Positions 1 through 8,544 of a stretch of DNA of 29,965 bases are shown in pieces. The translations under genes and the position numbers were made by a program. The first letter of the stretch is position 1; each line of letters opens with the position of its first letter. Under the pieces are notes generated by a model. It was given only the letters and a program-made list of their open reading frames with translations, was not told where the DNA came from and did not search any database. Origin of the DNA: Bacteroidales bacterium (GTDB taxonomy: Bacteria; Bacteroidota; Bacteroidia; Bacteroidales; VadinHA17); the NCBI GenBank assembly GCA_029935275.1, contig JAOZKQ010000001.1, forward strand, positions 1-29,965, written 5' to 3'.

Positions 1-250
1 TATTATCATAGCCAGCACCTGCACGAACCACAATTTTCAAATTATTTGCAGCGGCTAAAACTTCGGCAGTAACTTTATCACTCCTTATAATCAATGCATC
101 TACCTCCGCAACTGCCTCAAGCAATTGATTATTATCTTCATATTTCTCAAGTAAACCCATTTCATACCCGGCCTTATTAAAAACCTTCTCAATCTCCGCA
201 ACGGCCTCAGGAGCAAAAGGTTTAACTGTAGCAACCAATACTTTTTTCAT
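1..250 (-). CDS. serA: D-3-phosphoglycerate dehydrogenase, N-terminal part (cut by window edge)
   Basis: Reading leftward from an ATG at 248-250, the frame is open to the window edge and gives 83 residues that begin MKKVLVATVKPFAPEAV. It continues through ALIIRSDKVT and ends with VRAGAGYDN, which matches the start of the NAD-dependent D-isomer 2-hydroxyacid dehydrogenase fold. SerA oxidises 3-phosphoglycerate to 3-phosphohydroxypyruvate, the first step of serine synthesis in the cytoplasm. It lies 37 bp downstream of serC on the same strand, so the two pathway genes probably share a transcript. The catalytic half is outside the window. The assignment rests on the N-terminal motifs plus the serC neighbour; another dehydrogenase of the same superfamily is possible but unlikely. 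Confidence 0.88.
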   Translation of the reverse strand, partial: MKKVLVATVKPFAPEAVAEIEKVFNKAGYEMGLLEKYEDNNQLLEAVAEVDALIIRSDKVTAEVLAAANNLKIVVRAGAGYDN

Positions 251-287
251 TATATTTATTTTTAATAATTTACTAAACAAATTTACA

Positions 288-1361
288 TTAGGCTTTTGCA
301 GCTTCAAATTCCTGCATTGTAGCAATCAGGGCTTCCACACTTTCTCTTGGAAGCGCATTATAAGTAGATGCACGGAAGCCTCCTACAGATCGGTGGCCTT
401 TGATGCCAACCATTCCTTTGCTGATAGCAAAATCAAGAAATTCCTTTTCATATTCGGCATATTCATCTTCCATAACCCAGCAGACATTCATTATTGACCT
501 GTCTTCTTTATTAATGACAGTTCCTTTAAAAAGCTTGTTTCTTTCAATTTCGTAATAAAGTAATGCTGCTTTTTCCTTATTGTATTTATTCATTGCAACA
601 ACCCCACCCCGGTCTTTCAGCCAACGCAAAGTCTGTAAAGCAGCAAAAATAGGCAGTACTGGAGGTGTATTGAACATAGATTCTTTATCAATCTGGGTAC
701 GATAATCAAGAATAGTTGGGATTGGTCTGTCCACCTTTCCAAGAATATCCTCCCTTATGATTATAAAAGTAACCCCGGCAGGTGCCAGATTCTTTTGTGC
801 ACCGCCATAAATTAGTGCATACTTTGAAACATCTACCGGACGACTAAAGATATCAGATGACATGTCAGCTATAAGCGGAATATCGCAATCCATATCTTCA
901 GTTATTTCTGTTCCGTAAATTGTATTATTAGTGGTAATATGAAAATAATCGGCATCATCCGGGACTGAATAATTCTTTGGAATATAGTTATAAATAGTAT
1001 CCTTAGATGAAGCAACTTCTACTACCTCACCATATATCTTAGCTTCTTTAATGGCTTTGGCTGCCCAGGCACCTGTATTTAAATACGCCGATTTACTTTT
1101 CATCAGGTTCATAGGAATCATAGCAAATTGTGTACTGGCCCCTCCCCCAAGGAAAAGTACACGATACCCTTCAGGGATATTTAAAAGTTCCTTAAACAAT
1201 TCTTGTGCTTCTTCAATTACAGCAACAAATTCTTTGCTACGATGTGAAACTTCCATAACTGAAAGACCCGTTCCGGCAAAATCCCTAACCCCCTCAATAA
1301 CTTTATCAATCGTATATTGAGAAAGAATAGATGGACCTGCGGAGAAGTTGTGTTTTTTCAT
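288..1361 (-). CDS. serC: Phosphoserine aminotransferase
   Basis: This 357-residue protein is full length for SerC, the class V PLP-dependent aminotransferase that turns 3-phosphohydroxypyruvate and glutamate into phosphoserine and 2-oxoglutarate. It opens with the family-typical NFSAGPS. The glycine-rich [11 protein letters not shown] segment (residues 69-79) follows, and the PLP lysine is K190 in [12 protein letters not shown]. The C-terminus has the usual [11 protein letters not shown] phosphate-binding region. The start is ATG, and no in-frame alternative is needed. It sits upstream of serA on the same strand. A TAAATTTG element lies at 1482-1489 on the minus strand, but no matching -33 element is visible, so the promoter is uncertain. 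Confidence 0.97.
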   Translation of the reverse strand: MKKHNFSAGPSILSQYTIDKVIEGVRDFAGTGLSVMEVSHRSKEFVAVIEEAQELFKELLNIPEGYRVLFLGGGASTQFAMIPMNLMKSKSAYLNTGAWAAKAIKEAKIYGEVVEVASSKDTIYNYIPKNYSVPDDADYFHITTNNTIYGTEITEDMDCDIPLIADMSSDIFSRPVDVSKYALIYGGAQKNLAPAGVTFIIIREDILGKVDRPIPTILDYRTQIDKESMFNTPPVLPIFAALQTLRWLKDRGGVVAMNKYNKEKAALLYYEIERNKLFKGTVINKEDRSIMNVCWVMEDEYAEYEKEFLDFAISKGMVGIKGHRSVGGFRASTYNALPRESVEALIATMQEFEAAKA

Positions 1362-1811
1362 ATTCGAATAAATTTATAAACTATTAATAATAATATCGAC
1401 AAATGTTCTAAAAAAATATCTAACTTAAGCTGTAAGAAAAACATGACACGAAAAGATACCCGTTATTTTCTTAACAGGTGACAAATTTAAGTTTTTATTG
1501 TGTACTTTTTAAGGATTTAAGAACTCTTTATTCGATTTTTTCTAACAATCTTATAAACAATATTCTTTAAAAGAGAAAGGTGGAATCCTCCTTCTAAGTT
1601 TATTTTGATGAAAAGGCATGATTAGATGCTAATTCTCATGAGTATTTTGGATAGAAAGAATCAATATTGAAACTGATAAGTCCATTCATTAGCATTCTAC
1701 TTATCATACTGGTATATCCCTATGTGAGAGTTAATCTAAGGTCAATCTTCAACTCATTGATGAATTGCTTTGGCTCATTTGAAAATAAATTCAGGTAGAA
1801 TCCAAACAGTA
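1362..1811. other. 450-bp gap between gcvT and serC, no gene called
   Basis: The gap is AT-rich with no convincing gene. It holds a short inverted repeat, TGATAAGT (1674-1681) and ACTTATCA (1699-1706). On the minus strand one frame is open from the gcvT end to a TAG at 1720-1722, and then again to a TGA at 1636-1638. That gives about 55 codons broken by one stop, which could be a decayed remnant or chance. A minus-strand TAAATTTG at 1482-1489 could be the -7 element for serC. I see no insertion-sequence ends. Confidence 0.5.
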
Positions 1812-2915
1812 TTAAGCTTTGTATATTGGCAACTTAACAAGCTCTGCCTTTAGAGTTTTATTTCTAATCTTTAAAAAGATAGTGGTTCCTGGTTTCCAGT
1901 AAGGTTTAATAAGATAAGCCATTCCAATACCCTTTTTCATCATTGGAGACATTGTACCTGAAGTAACTTCACCAATCTTTTCGTCATTTTCATTAACTAC
2001 CTCATAATGTTGCCTTGGAATTCCACGATCAATCATTACAAAACCCTTTAATCTTTTTGAAACACCCTCTTCCTTTTGCTTTAAAAAAAGGCCCTTATCA
2101 ATAAAATCCTTATCATCGGTAAATTTTGTTATCCAACCTAAACCAGCTTCAATTGGAGATGTTTCATCATTAATATCATTTCCATAGAGGCAATAGCCCA
2201 TTTCAAGTCTTAATGTATCCCTTGCCCCAAGTCCGGCAGGCTTAATACCAAATTCTTTGCCTGCTTCAAAAATAGCATTCCACAGTTTTACCGCATCTTC
2301 ATTTCTTACATAAACCTCACAACCACCAGCTCCCGTGTAGCCTGTAGTAGAGAATAGTACATCTTTTATCCCTGCAAAATCAATAAGTTTGTAAGTATAA
2401 AACTCCATATCACTTACATTTTCTGAAGTCAGTTTTTGCATTAGCGCTAAAGCCTTAGGCCCCTGGATAGCTAACTGAGCAATATTGTCAGAGTCATTTA
2501 TCAGTTCACTACCTACTTTAAGGCCAAATGCTTCCGCTTGTTTCACGAGCCAATTCCAGTCTTTCTCAATATTGGCAGCATTTATTACCAACAGATAATC
2601 ATTTTCAGCCATACGGTAAACCAACAAATCATCCACAATACCACCTTCCCCATTCGGGAAACAAGAATATTGTACTTTACCATCCGTAAGGCTTGCCACA
2701 TTGTTGGTTGTTACAAATTGTAAAAAGTCAAGTGATTTAGTTCCCTTAACAAGCACTTCGCCCATATGGGAAACATCAAAAACCCCAACATTTTCTCTAA
2801 CATTTACATGTTCATTGGTTATCCCGGTATATTCTACGGGCATTAAATATCCGGCAAAAGGAACCATTTTAGCTCCCAGTTGTTTATGAATTTCAGTAAA
2901 TGGGGTTGTTTTCAT
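1812..2915 (-). CDS. gcvT: Aminomethyltransferase, glycine cleavage system T protein
   Basis: This is a full-length T protein (367 residues; the family is usually about 360-370). It moves the methylene group from the H-protein-bound aminomethyl intermediate to tetrahydrofolate and releases ammonia. Family signatures are MVPFAGYLMPVEY near the N-terminus, NVGVFDVSHMGEV, STTGYTGAGGCEVYV, GLGARDTLRLEMGYCLYGND and a C-terminal EVTSGTMSPMMKKGIGMAY. The start is ATG at 2913-2915. No gcvH or gcvP is in the window, so the glycine cleavage genes are dispersed here. It sits next to serC-serA, linking serine synthesis to one-carbon supply, but the 450-bp gap argues for a separate transcript. Confidence 0.96.
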   Translation of the reverse strand: MKTTPFTEIHKQLGAKMVPFAGYLMPVEYTGITNEHVNVRENVGVFDVSHMGEVLVKGTKSLDFLQFVTTNNVASLTDGKVQYSCFPNGEGGIVDDLLVYRMAENDYLLVINAANIEKDWNWLVKQAEAFGLKVGSELINDSDNIAQLAIQGPKALALMQKLTSENVSDMEFYTYKLIDFAGIKDVLFSTTGYTGAGGCEVYVRNEDAVKLWNAIFEAGKEFGIKPAGLGARDTLRLEMGYCLYGNDINDETSPIEAGLGWITKFTDDKDFIDKGLFLKQKEEGVSKRLKGFVMIDRGIPRQHYEVVNENDEKIGEVTSGTMSPMMKKGIGMAYLIKPYWKPGTTIFLKIRNKTLKAELVKLPIYKA

Positions 2916-2962
2916 TATTTATCTTATTATTTTTACCTTAAATTTTAAGAAAGTTTATAAAA

Positions 2963-2977
2963 CTTCCTGCAAATGTA
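2963..2977 (-). promoter_or_regulatory. Putative -7 element upstream of gcvT
   Basis: On the minus strand, 2977-2970 reads TACATTTG, which matches the Bacteroidota -7 consensus TAnnTTTG. It would start transcription near 2963 and leave about 48 nt of leader before the gcvT ATG. No clear TTTG is seen at the -33 position, so this is a half-match. The short leader leaves no room for a glycine riboswitch. Confidence 0.4.
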
Positions 2978-3153
2978 TAACTTTTGATATTTTATTATTT
3001 AGATCTTTTGGAAAATTTTGAACCGTCAATAAATTTTTATAATCTTAATAAAATGAAACGAAAACGAAAATCTAATTAATAAACTTACACACAAGTATAT
3101 GATTGAGATTTCTTAAGAGTTCCATCTGAATAATTAAAACAAATTATAAACAC

Positions 3154-3894
3154 ATGAGATACATATTTATTTTTGGCATTAGCTTATTCATACTATTTGC
3201 ATCCTGTAAGAAGGATGAAACAACACCTGAGCCAATAACAAAAGCTAATATAACAGGAACTGTTAAACTTTTTGATGAAAGCACAACAGAACTAAATAGA
3301 GATGGAATGATCATCTCAATTGATGGAAGTGATCCTGTCATATCAACAATTAGCAACACAGACGGAACCTTCACTTTTGAAAATATTGAATATGGCAATT
3401 ATGATCTTGGCTATAGCAAAACAGGATTCGGAACATATAAAATATTTGGTATAATACATTCAGGAGGAACATGCGGCTGCAGCACCACAATTACTGAGAC
3501 ACCTTCATTAGGGATGAAATCTACCACCCGTATCAACAGCATATCGACTAATACTTCCGGGCAGAATGTAAGCATCTCTTTAAGTACCACTCCTGCTTCA
3601 AGTGCTGAAATTCCCAGATATATCAGATTATTTTTAAGTACAGAATCTACAGTCAGCTATAAATATTATTCCAGCTTTACAGAAATTAATGAAATAAAAT
3701 CTGAGCCTGCTGAAATAATATTAAGTATGTCAGATTTGAATAAATTTGGTTTTAATAAAGGCACTACGGTTTACCTGGTAGCTTATGGTGATTCTTTCCA
3801 GAGTAATGAATACCTGGATCCTAATCAGAATAAAACCATTTTTCCAAATATAAATACAAAATCACCCAGCCCGGTTTCATTTGTTGTTCCATAA
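3154..3894 (+). CDS. Lipoprotein with carboxypeptidase-regulatory-like domain
   Basis: This is a 246-residue secreted lipoprotein. The signal peptide ends in a lipobox, LFASC, with the acylated Cys at residue 18 followed by KKDETTPEP, a polar linker typical of surface lipoproteins. Residues about 33-105 look like a small beta-sandwich of the CarboxypepD_reg type: ITGTVKLFDE near the start, a TDGTFTFENIEYGNYDLGY core, then a glycine-rich CGC turn. The rest is Ser/Thr-rich with no motif I recognise. The function is unknown; such domains usually act in surface binding or scaffolding. It is the first gene of a plus-strand run, 23 bp before the J-LRR gene, so the two are probably cotranscribed. 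Confidence 0.8.
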   Translation: MRYIFIFGISLFILFASCKKDETTPEPITKANITGTVKLFDESTTELNRDGMIISIDGSDPVISTISNTDGTFTFENIEYGNYDLGYSKTGFGTYKIFGIIHSGGTCGCSTTITETPSLGMKSTTRINSISTNTSGQNVSISLSTTPASSAEIPRYIRLFLSTESTVSYKYYSSFTEINEIKSEPAEIILSMSDLNKFGFNKGTTVYLVAYGDSFQSNEYLDPNQNKTIFPNINTKSPSPVSFVVP

Positions 3895-3917
3895 TAGTTT
3901 TTCAAGCTTTAAATTTT

Positions 3918-4817
3918 ATGTCTGAGAAAGAACTATACAAACGCTTGCTTGAAGCCTATTCAGATAAAAACCTTAATAAGATTACGGCAAAACTAATCCA
4001 CCTCTACAAATCCAGGCAGTTTGGTCTTATCAGGGAAATCTCAAATAATATTTCTGCATTTATTAGCTGTGATACAGAAAAAATAAACAAATGTTTTTCA
4101 AAGCTCGTTATGTTATATCATCCGGACAGGGGCTCTGTTTACAGAATTGAAATTGAAGATAATTTTCACTCCGGCAATCACAAAAAGCAACATCAACTAT
4201 CTCATATTTTCCTCATTGAATATCTAAAAGATCTTCAGGATGAGGATATTATAATATCAGATGATATCGACTATTCACCTGAATACGGATGGGAAGAAGA
4301 CCTGGATGGTTACACCTATTTCACAGATCAGGATTTGACACATATTGAAGACATTAATTTCAATGTTGAGACAAGACCTGAAAAAGTCTCATTTCTAAAT
4401 GCAATCAAGAGAAAGATATTTGGAAATTCAGATATTGAAATCCCAACATTTTATCTTGAGAATTATGAAGAAATTGAAATTGCTGATTACGAAATCAGTA
4501 ATCTTGAAGGAATAGAACTCTGCAGGCATGTTAAGCGCATTGACCTTAGTGGCAATAATATTATTAACCTCTCCGGACTAAGATCACTTACAAAACTGGA
4601 AGAAATATATTTAGCCGATAACAAAATCATGGATATTCTACATTTAATTAACCTTAAAAATTTAAAAATCCTGGACCTTTCCAATAATCAGATTAAGGAC
4701 ATTTCTTCTCTTTTAAAGCTTAATAAACTTGAGTATGTGAATCTTTCTGGTAATAATATTGCAACTGAACAACTTAAGATTCTTCAAAAATCAGGCTGCA
4801 TTGTTATTTTCAATTAA
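3918..4817 (+). CDS. J-domain-like and leucine-rich-repeat fusion protein
   Basis: This 299-residue protein has no signal peptide, so it is probably cytoplasmic. Residues about 53-75 resemble helix II and the loop of a DnaJ domain: INKCFSKLVMLYHPDRGS, with the diagnostic HPD at 68-70. The region before it is helical and the rest of the J domain is divergent. After an acidic middle (about 105-165), residues about 186-299 carry four leucine-rich repeats of about 22 residues in the SDS22/internalin style, for example LDLSNNQIKDISSL. HPD loops stimulate the ATPase of DnaK-type chaperones, and LRRs bind proteins, so a client-specific co-chaperone is one reading. That reading is inference. It sits between the lipoprotein gene and an HPt-STAS pair. 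Confidence 0.75.
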   Translation: MSEKELYKRLLEAYSDKNLNKITAKLIHLYKSRQFGLIREISNNISAFISCDTEKINKCFSKLVMLYHPDRGSVYRIEIEDNFHSGNHKKQHQLSHIFLIEYLKDLQDEDIIISDDIDYSPEYGWEEDLDGYTYFTDQDLTHIEDINFNVETRPEKVSFLNAIKRKIFGNSDIEIPTFYLENYEEIEIADYEISNLEGIELCRHVKRIDLSGNNIINLSGLRSLTKLEEIYLADNKIMDILHLINLKNLKILDLSNNQIKDISSLLKLNKLEYVNLSGNNIATEQLKILQKSGCIVIFN

Positions 4818-4894
4818 GACTGAATTTTTAAAGACTTTTTTAAAATTCCTGGAAGGAATAATTCGGGGATTTTAAAACCAATCAAAAAAATTAG

Positions 4895-4925
4895 TTTGTT
4901 GATTTAAAAAAATATCGTATTTTTA
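4895..4925 (+). promoter_or_regulatory. Putative promoter of the HPt-STAS pair
   Basis: TTTG at 4895-4898 is followed after 19 bp by TATTTTTA at 4918-4925. This is a near match to the Bacteroidota pattern TTTG-N19-TAnnTTTG, with only the final base differing. Transcription would begin at about 4930-4933. That is downstream of the TTG at 4926 and so favours the later TTG start of the HPt gene. Confidence 0.45.
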
Positions 4926-4964
4926 TTGATTAATTTTCTGTTTAAAACCCTATTAACAACTGCC

Positions 4965-5321
4965 TTGTCAAATCAAAATAAAATAACTGATCTAACATAC
5001 CTGCTTGATGTAGCTGGTGATAACCCTGATATTATAAAAGAGATGATTACAATATTTACATCTCAGGTGCCCGAATTTATTGAAGAAATGAATTCTTGTT
5101 ATAAAAAAGCTGATTGGTATAATCTAAGCATGATTGCCCACAAAGCAAAATCATCTGTCGCTATTATGGGGATGCACGGTCAGGCAAACGCATTAAAAGA
5201 TCTTGAGCTACTCACTAAAGATCAAAAAGAGATTGATAAATATGAAGGAATAATCAGCCAATTTGCGATTGACTGTAAAATTGCTCTTACTGAACTGGAA
5301 TCTTTTAAAAATAAATTATAA
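4965..5321 (+). CDS. HPt domain phosphotransfer protein
   Basis: This is a single-domain histidine phosphotransfer protein. The frame has no usable ATG. A TTG at 4926 would give 131 residues, but I prefer the TTG at 4965, giving 118 residues that begin SNQNKITDLTYLLDVAGDNP. That is where HPt homology starts, and it lies after the predicted transcription start. The phospho-acceptor is the His in MIAHKAKSSVAIMGM (residue 59 with this start). The surrounding four-helix pattern is clear: EMITIFTSQVPEF before it and an acidic, helical C-terminus after it. HPt proteins relay phosphate between hybrid kinases and response regulators; neither is encoded nearby. It is followed after 11 bp by a STAS gene. 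Confidence 0.82.
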   Translation: MSNQNKITDLTYLLDVAGDNPDIIKEMITIFTSQVPEFIEEMNSCYKKADWYNLSMIAHKAKSSVAIMGMHGQANALKDLELLTKDQKEIDKYEGIISQFAIDCKIALTELESFKNKL

Positions 5322-5332
5322 ATAAGTTGATT

Positions 5333-5680
5333 ATGAATATAATTCATTCGAAAAAAATCAATGATGTGACTGTTGCCTCTTTTGATGAGAGTATTACCAA
5401 GTTTAATGCAATGATCACAGAAGAAACAAAAATAGCACTTAATGATCTTTTCAAGCAAACTGGCACGCAGGTTATTATGGATCTGAAAGGGATAAAATAT
5501 ATTGACAGCTCAGGTTTTGGTGTATTTCTATCGGCTTTGAAAACAGCTAAAAATAGTGATGGAACCTTCAAGATTTGCCATATAAACCCAGATGTCATGG
5601 AGCTTTTCAAACTTCTTCAGCTTCATAATATTTTTGAGCTCTGTAATACCCTGGAGGAGTGCTTAAAAAGCCCCCATTAA
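5333..5680 (+). CDS. STAS-domain protein, anti-anti-sigma-factor type
   Basis: This is a single STAS domain of 115 residues from the ATG at 5333 (a TTG two codons earlier is less likely). The conserved strand-loop VIMDLKGIKYIDSSGFGVFL carries the serine pair (S59-S60) that is the usual phosphorylation site in SpoIIAA/RsbV-like proteins. Such proteins switch partners with HATPase kinases according to their phosphorylation. The gene starts 11 bp after the HPt stop, so the two are almost certainly one operon and may connect a phosphorelay to a serine-phosphorylation switch. No sigma factor, RsbW-like kinase or PP2C phosphatase lies beside it. The partner is therefore unknown. Confidence 0.87.
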   Translation: MNIIHSKKINDVTVASFDESITKFNAMITEETKIALNDLFKQTGTQVIMDLKGIKYIDSSGFGVFLSALKTAKNSDGTFKICHINPDVMELFKLLQLHNIFELCNTLEECLKSPH

Positions 5681-5774
5681 AAAACTTTAAAGACTTAGCT
5701 AAGCCCACCCTCCATACAGGTAATTTTTAAGCATTATATCCTATATATTACAGGCCGTATTTTCCATCCGGATA

Positions 5775-8369
5775 TCAGGTATCTGAACTAAACCTTAAGT
5801 GATCATTCTCAAGATCTACTATTATTTTCTTTGACTTTCCAATCTTTCCGGAAATTATATCCCTCGATAATTCATTTAGGAGTTTCCGTTGAATAACTCT
5901 TTTAATGGGTCGTGCTCCAAATTGCGGATCAAAACCCATTTCAGCAAGATAATCCAGTGCAGGTTTTGTAACTTCAAGACTAATCCCATTTTTCTCAAGC
6001 CTGTGCTTTATACCAGTTACCTGCATTTTTACAATCTCTTTAACATCCTCCATTGTTAGAGGCAGAAACATAATAATTTCATCAATACGATTTAAAAACT
6101 CCGGTCTGATGGTTTGTTTTAACAATAGGTCGATCTCATCTCTGGTTTGCATAATAATTTCCTCCCTGTTTTCAGGCCTTAGCTTTGCTATATTCTCCTG
6201 AATAATGTGAGAGCCAATATTTGAAGTCATTATAATAATGGAATTCTTGAAATTCACAAGCCTCCCTTTATTATCTGTCAAACGTCCATCATCCAACACC
6301 TGTAAAAGGATATTAAACACATCGGGATGAGCCTTCTCAATTTCATCAAGTAAAATAACCGAATAGGGCTTTCTCCTCACTGCTTCAGTTAACTGACCTC
6401 CTTCATCATAGCCCACATAACCGGGAGGTGCACCAACCAATCTTGAAACAGAGTGCCTTTCCTGGTACTCTGACATATCAATCCTAGTCATTAAATTCTC
6501 ATCATTAAACAAAAATTCTGCTAAAGCCTTAGCAAGCTCTGTTTTACCGACACCTGTTGTTCCCATAAAAATAAAAGAGCCAATGGGCCTGTTCATATCC
6601 TGCAAGCCGGCCCTGTTACGTCTAACTGCATCTGATACAGCAGCTATTGCTTCATCCTGACCAACCACCCTCTTGTGAAGTTCCTTTTCCAGGCTTAATA
6701 ACTTGTCTCTTTCACTTTTTAACATACTTTGAACCGGAATTCCTGTCCATTTGGAAACGACTTCAGCAATATCCTCATAACCAACTTCTTCGCGAATCAT
6801 GGATGAACCGCCCTGCATCTTAATAAGTTCTTCCTGTAGAAGAGAATTTTCATCTTCTATCTCACCTATTTTGCCATACCTAATCTCAGCGACACGACCA
6901 TAGTCACCTTCTCTTTCAGACTGTTCAGCTTCCAATTTTAAATCCTCGACAAGCTGTTTATTCTTCTGAATATTATCAATGATACCTTTTTCAGACTGCC
7001 ATTTAGCCCTCAACTTGTTATTTTCCTCATTCATTTCAGCAATGGTGCGATTCAGTTTTCCCAATCTTTCAGGATCTTTTTCCCTTTTTATGGCTTCCCG
7101 TTCAATCTCCAATTGCTTGATAGCTCGCTGAATCTCATCAATCTCTAAGGGAACAGAATTCATTTCTAAACGTAAGCTGGAAGCTGCTTCATCAATAAGA
7201 TCAATAGCCTTGTCAGGTAAGAAACGATCGGTAATATACCGGTCAGACAGTTCTGTTGCAGCAATAATAGCCTCATCCAGGATCCTTACTTTATGATGAT
7301 TTTCATATCTTTCTTTCAAACCTCTTAAAATGGAAATTGCACTGGTAACATCCGGTTCATTGACCATTACTTTTTGGAATCTTCGCTCCAGTGCTTTATC
7401 CTTTTCGAAAAATTTTTGATATTCATCCAGGGTTGTGGCTCCAATAGCTCTCAATTCACCTCTGGCAAGGGCTGGTTTTAAAATATTGGCAGCATCCATT
7501 GCTCCTTCCCCTTTTCCAGCGCCTACTAAAGTGTGAATTTCATCAATAAAAAGAACGACCTCACCCTGTGAAGAAATCACTTCTTTAACAACGGCCTTTA
7601 GCCGCTCTTCAAACTCGCCTTTATACTTAGCTCCTGCTATCAGGGCTCCCATATCAAGTGAAAATACCTGTTTCGATTTTAAGTTCTCAGGCACATCCCC
7701 ACGAATAATTCTATGAGCAAGACCCTCAGCAATAGCAGTTTTACCTACTCCAGGCTCACCTATTAAAATAGGATTGTTTTTTGTTCTTCTTGAAAGTATC
7801 TGCAATATCCTTCGTATTTCCTCATCTCGGCCAATAACAGGATCAAGTTTTCCTAAACTGGCTAATTCATTCAGATTTATCGCAAAACGATTCAGGGAAT
7901 TAAAAGAATTCTCAGCTGACTGGCTATCAACTTTTGACCCCTTTCGTAATTCATTAATGGCTAATTTCAATTCCTTTTCGGTAATACCACTATCCTTCAT
8001 CATTTGCGAAACCTGATCACCACTTGCTAAAACCCCAAGGTATAATAACTCAAGTGAAACATACTGATCACCAAATTCTTTTGAATAGTTCACTGCTTTT
8101 TGTAAACTTCGGTTTGCATCCCTTGATAAATATGGTTCACCACCAGAAACTTTGGGATACGATTTAATCAGCTCATTAATAGCAGCCTCAAAAACAGGAA
8201 TATTTACACCTAGCTTTTTAAAAAGAAAACTACTTATATTTTCTCCCTGAATCATGGTGCCTTTTAGTATATGGCCATTCTCAATAGCCTGTTGCTTATT
8301 ACCTTCAGCTATTGTAAAAGCCTGCTGAATGGCCTCCTGTGCTTTTATAGTAAAATTATTCAAATTCAT
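5775..8369 (-). CDS. clpB: ATP-dependent disaggregase ClpB
   Basis: This is a complete 864-residue ClpB/Hsp104-type protein. It threads aggregated protein through a hexameric pore together with DnaK. The Clp N domain (about 1-145) comes first. AAA-1 has Walker A GEPGVGKT (204-211, K210) and Walker [11 protein letters not shown]. The coiled-coil middle domain spans about 410-525 and identifies ClpB rather than ClpA/ClpC. AAA-2 has Walker A GTTGVGKT (K609), [14 protein letters not shown] and a C-terminal [11 protein letters not shown] sensor region. There is no ClpP-binding loop that I recognise. The upstream region 8370-8544 shows no obvious heat-shock operator. It converges with the STAS gene across a 94-bp gap. 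Confidence 0.98.
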   Translation of the reverse strand: MNLNNFTIKAQEAIQQAFTIAEGNKQQAIENGHILKGTMIQGENISSFLFKKLGVNIPVFEAAINELIKSYPKVSGGEPYLSRDANRSLQKAVNYSKEFGDQYVSLELLYLGVLASGDQVSQMMKDSGITEKELKLAINELRKGSKVDSQSAENSFNSLNRFAINLNELASLGKLDPVIGRDEEIRRILQILSRRTKNNPILIGEPGVGKTAIAEGLAHRIIRGDVPENLKSKQVFSLDMGALIAGAKYKGEFEERLKAVVKEVISSQGEVVLFIDEIHTLVGAGKGEGAMDAANILKPALARGELRAIGATTLDEYQKFFEKDKALERRFQKVMVNEPDVTSAISILRGLKERYENHHKVRILDEAIIAATELSDRYITDRFLPDKAIDLIDEAASSLRLEMNSVPLEIDEIQRAIKQLEIEREAIKREKDPERLGKLNRTIAEMNEENNKLRAKWQSEKGIIDNIQKNKQLVEDLKLEAEQSEREGDYGRVAEIRYGKIGEIEDENSLLQEELIKMQGGSSMIREEVGYEDIAEVVSKWTGIPVQSMLKSERDKLLSLEKELHKRVVGQDEAIAAVSDAVRRNRAGLQDMNRPIGSFIFMGTTGVGKTELAKALAEFLFNDENLMTRIDMSEYQERHSVSRLVGAPPGYVGYDEGGQLTEAVRRKPYSVILLDEIEKAHPDVFNILLQVLDDGRLTDNKGRLVNFKNSIIIMTSNIGSHIIQENIAKLRPENREEIIMQTRDEIDLLLKQTIRPEFLNRIDEIIMFLPLTMEDVKEIVKMQVTGIKHRLEKNGISLEVTKPALDYLAEMGFDPQFGARPIKRVIQRKLLNELSRDIISGKIGKSKKIIVDLENDHLRFSSDT

Positions 8370-8544
8370 ATTTTTGCTGTTTCAATAAATTATTATTATT
8401 TTTATAAATATCTTTTGACAAAAAATGCACCAAAAGATACCCCAACCCCCATTTATGCCATAACGTCACCCAATTCAGCATTTTACTGACATTTTGTCAC
8501 TTTTTTATTATTAACAATATATTTATAAGAGCTTTTAAAAAAAT

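Noticed and set aside
2916..3153. Glycine riboswitch upstream of gcvT
   Set aside because: The likely -7 element leaves a leader of only about 48 nt, and no riboswitch-like stems are visible.
4845..4859. Hairpin ATTCCT-GGA-AGGAAT after the J-LRR gene as a terminator
   Set aside because: The stem is only six pairs, mostly AT, and no T run follows on the plus strand. It is too weak to call.
5694..5703. CTTAGCTAAG palindrome in the STAS/clpB convergent gap
   Set aside because: A ten-base palindrome with no loop and no T run. It is compatible with chance.
8370..8544. Heat-shock control element upstream of clpB
   Set aside because: I looked for a CIRCE-like inverted repeat or an exact TAnnTTTG on the minus strand and found neither.
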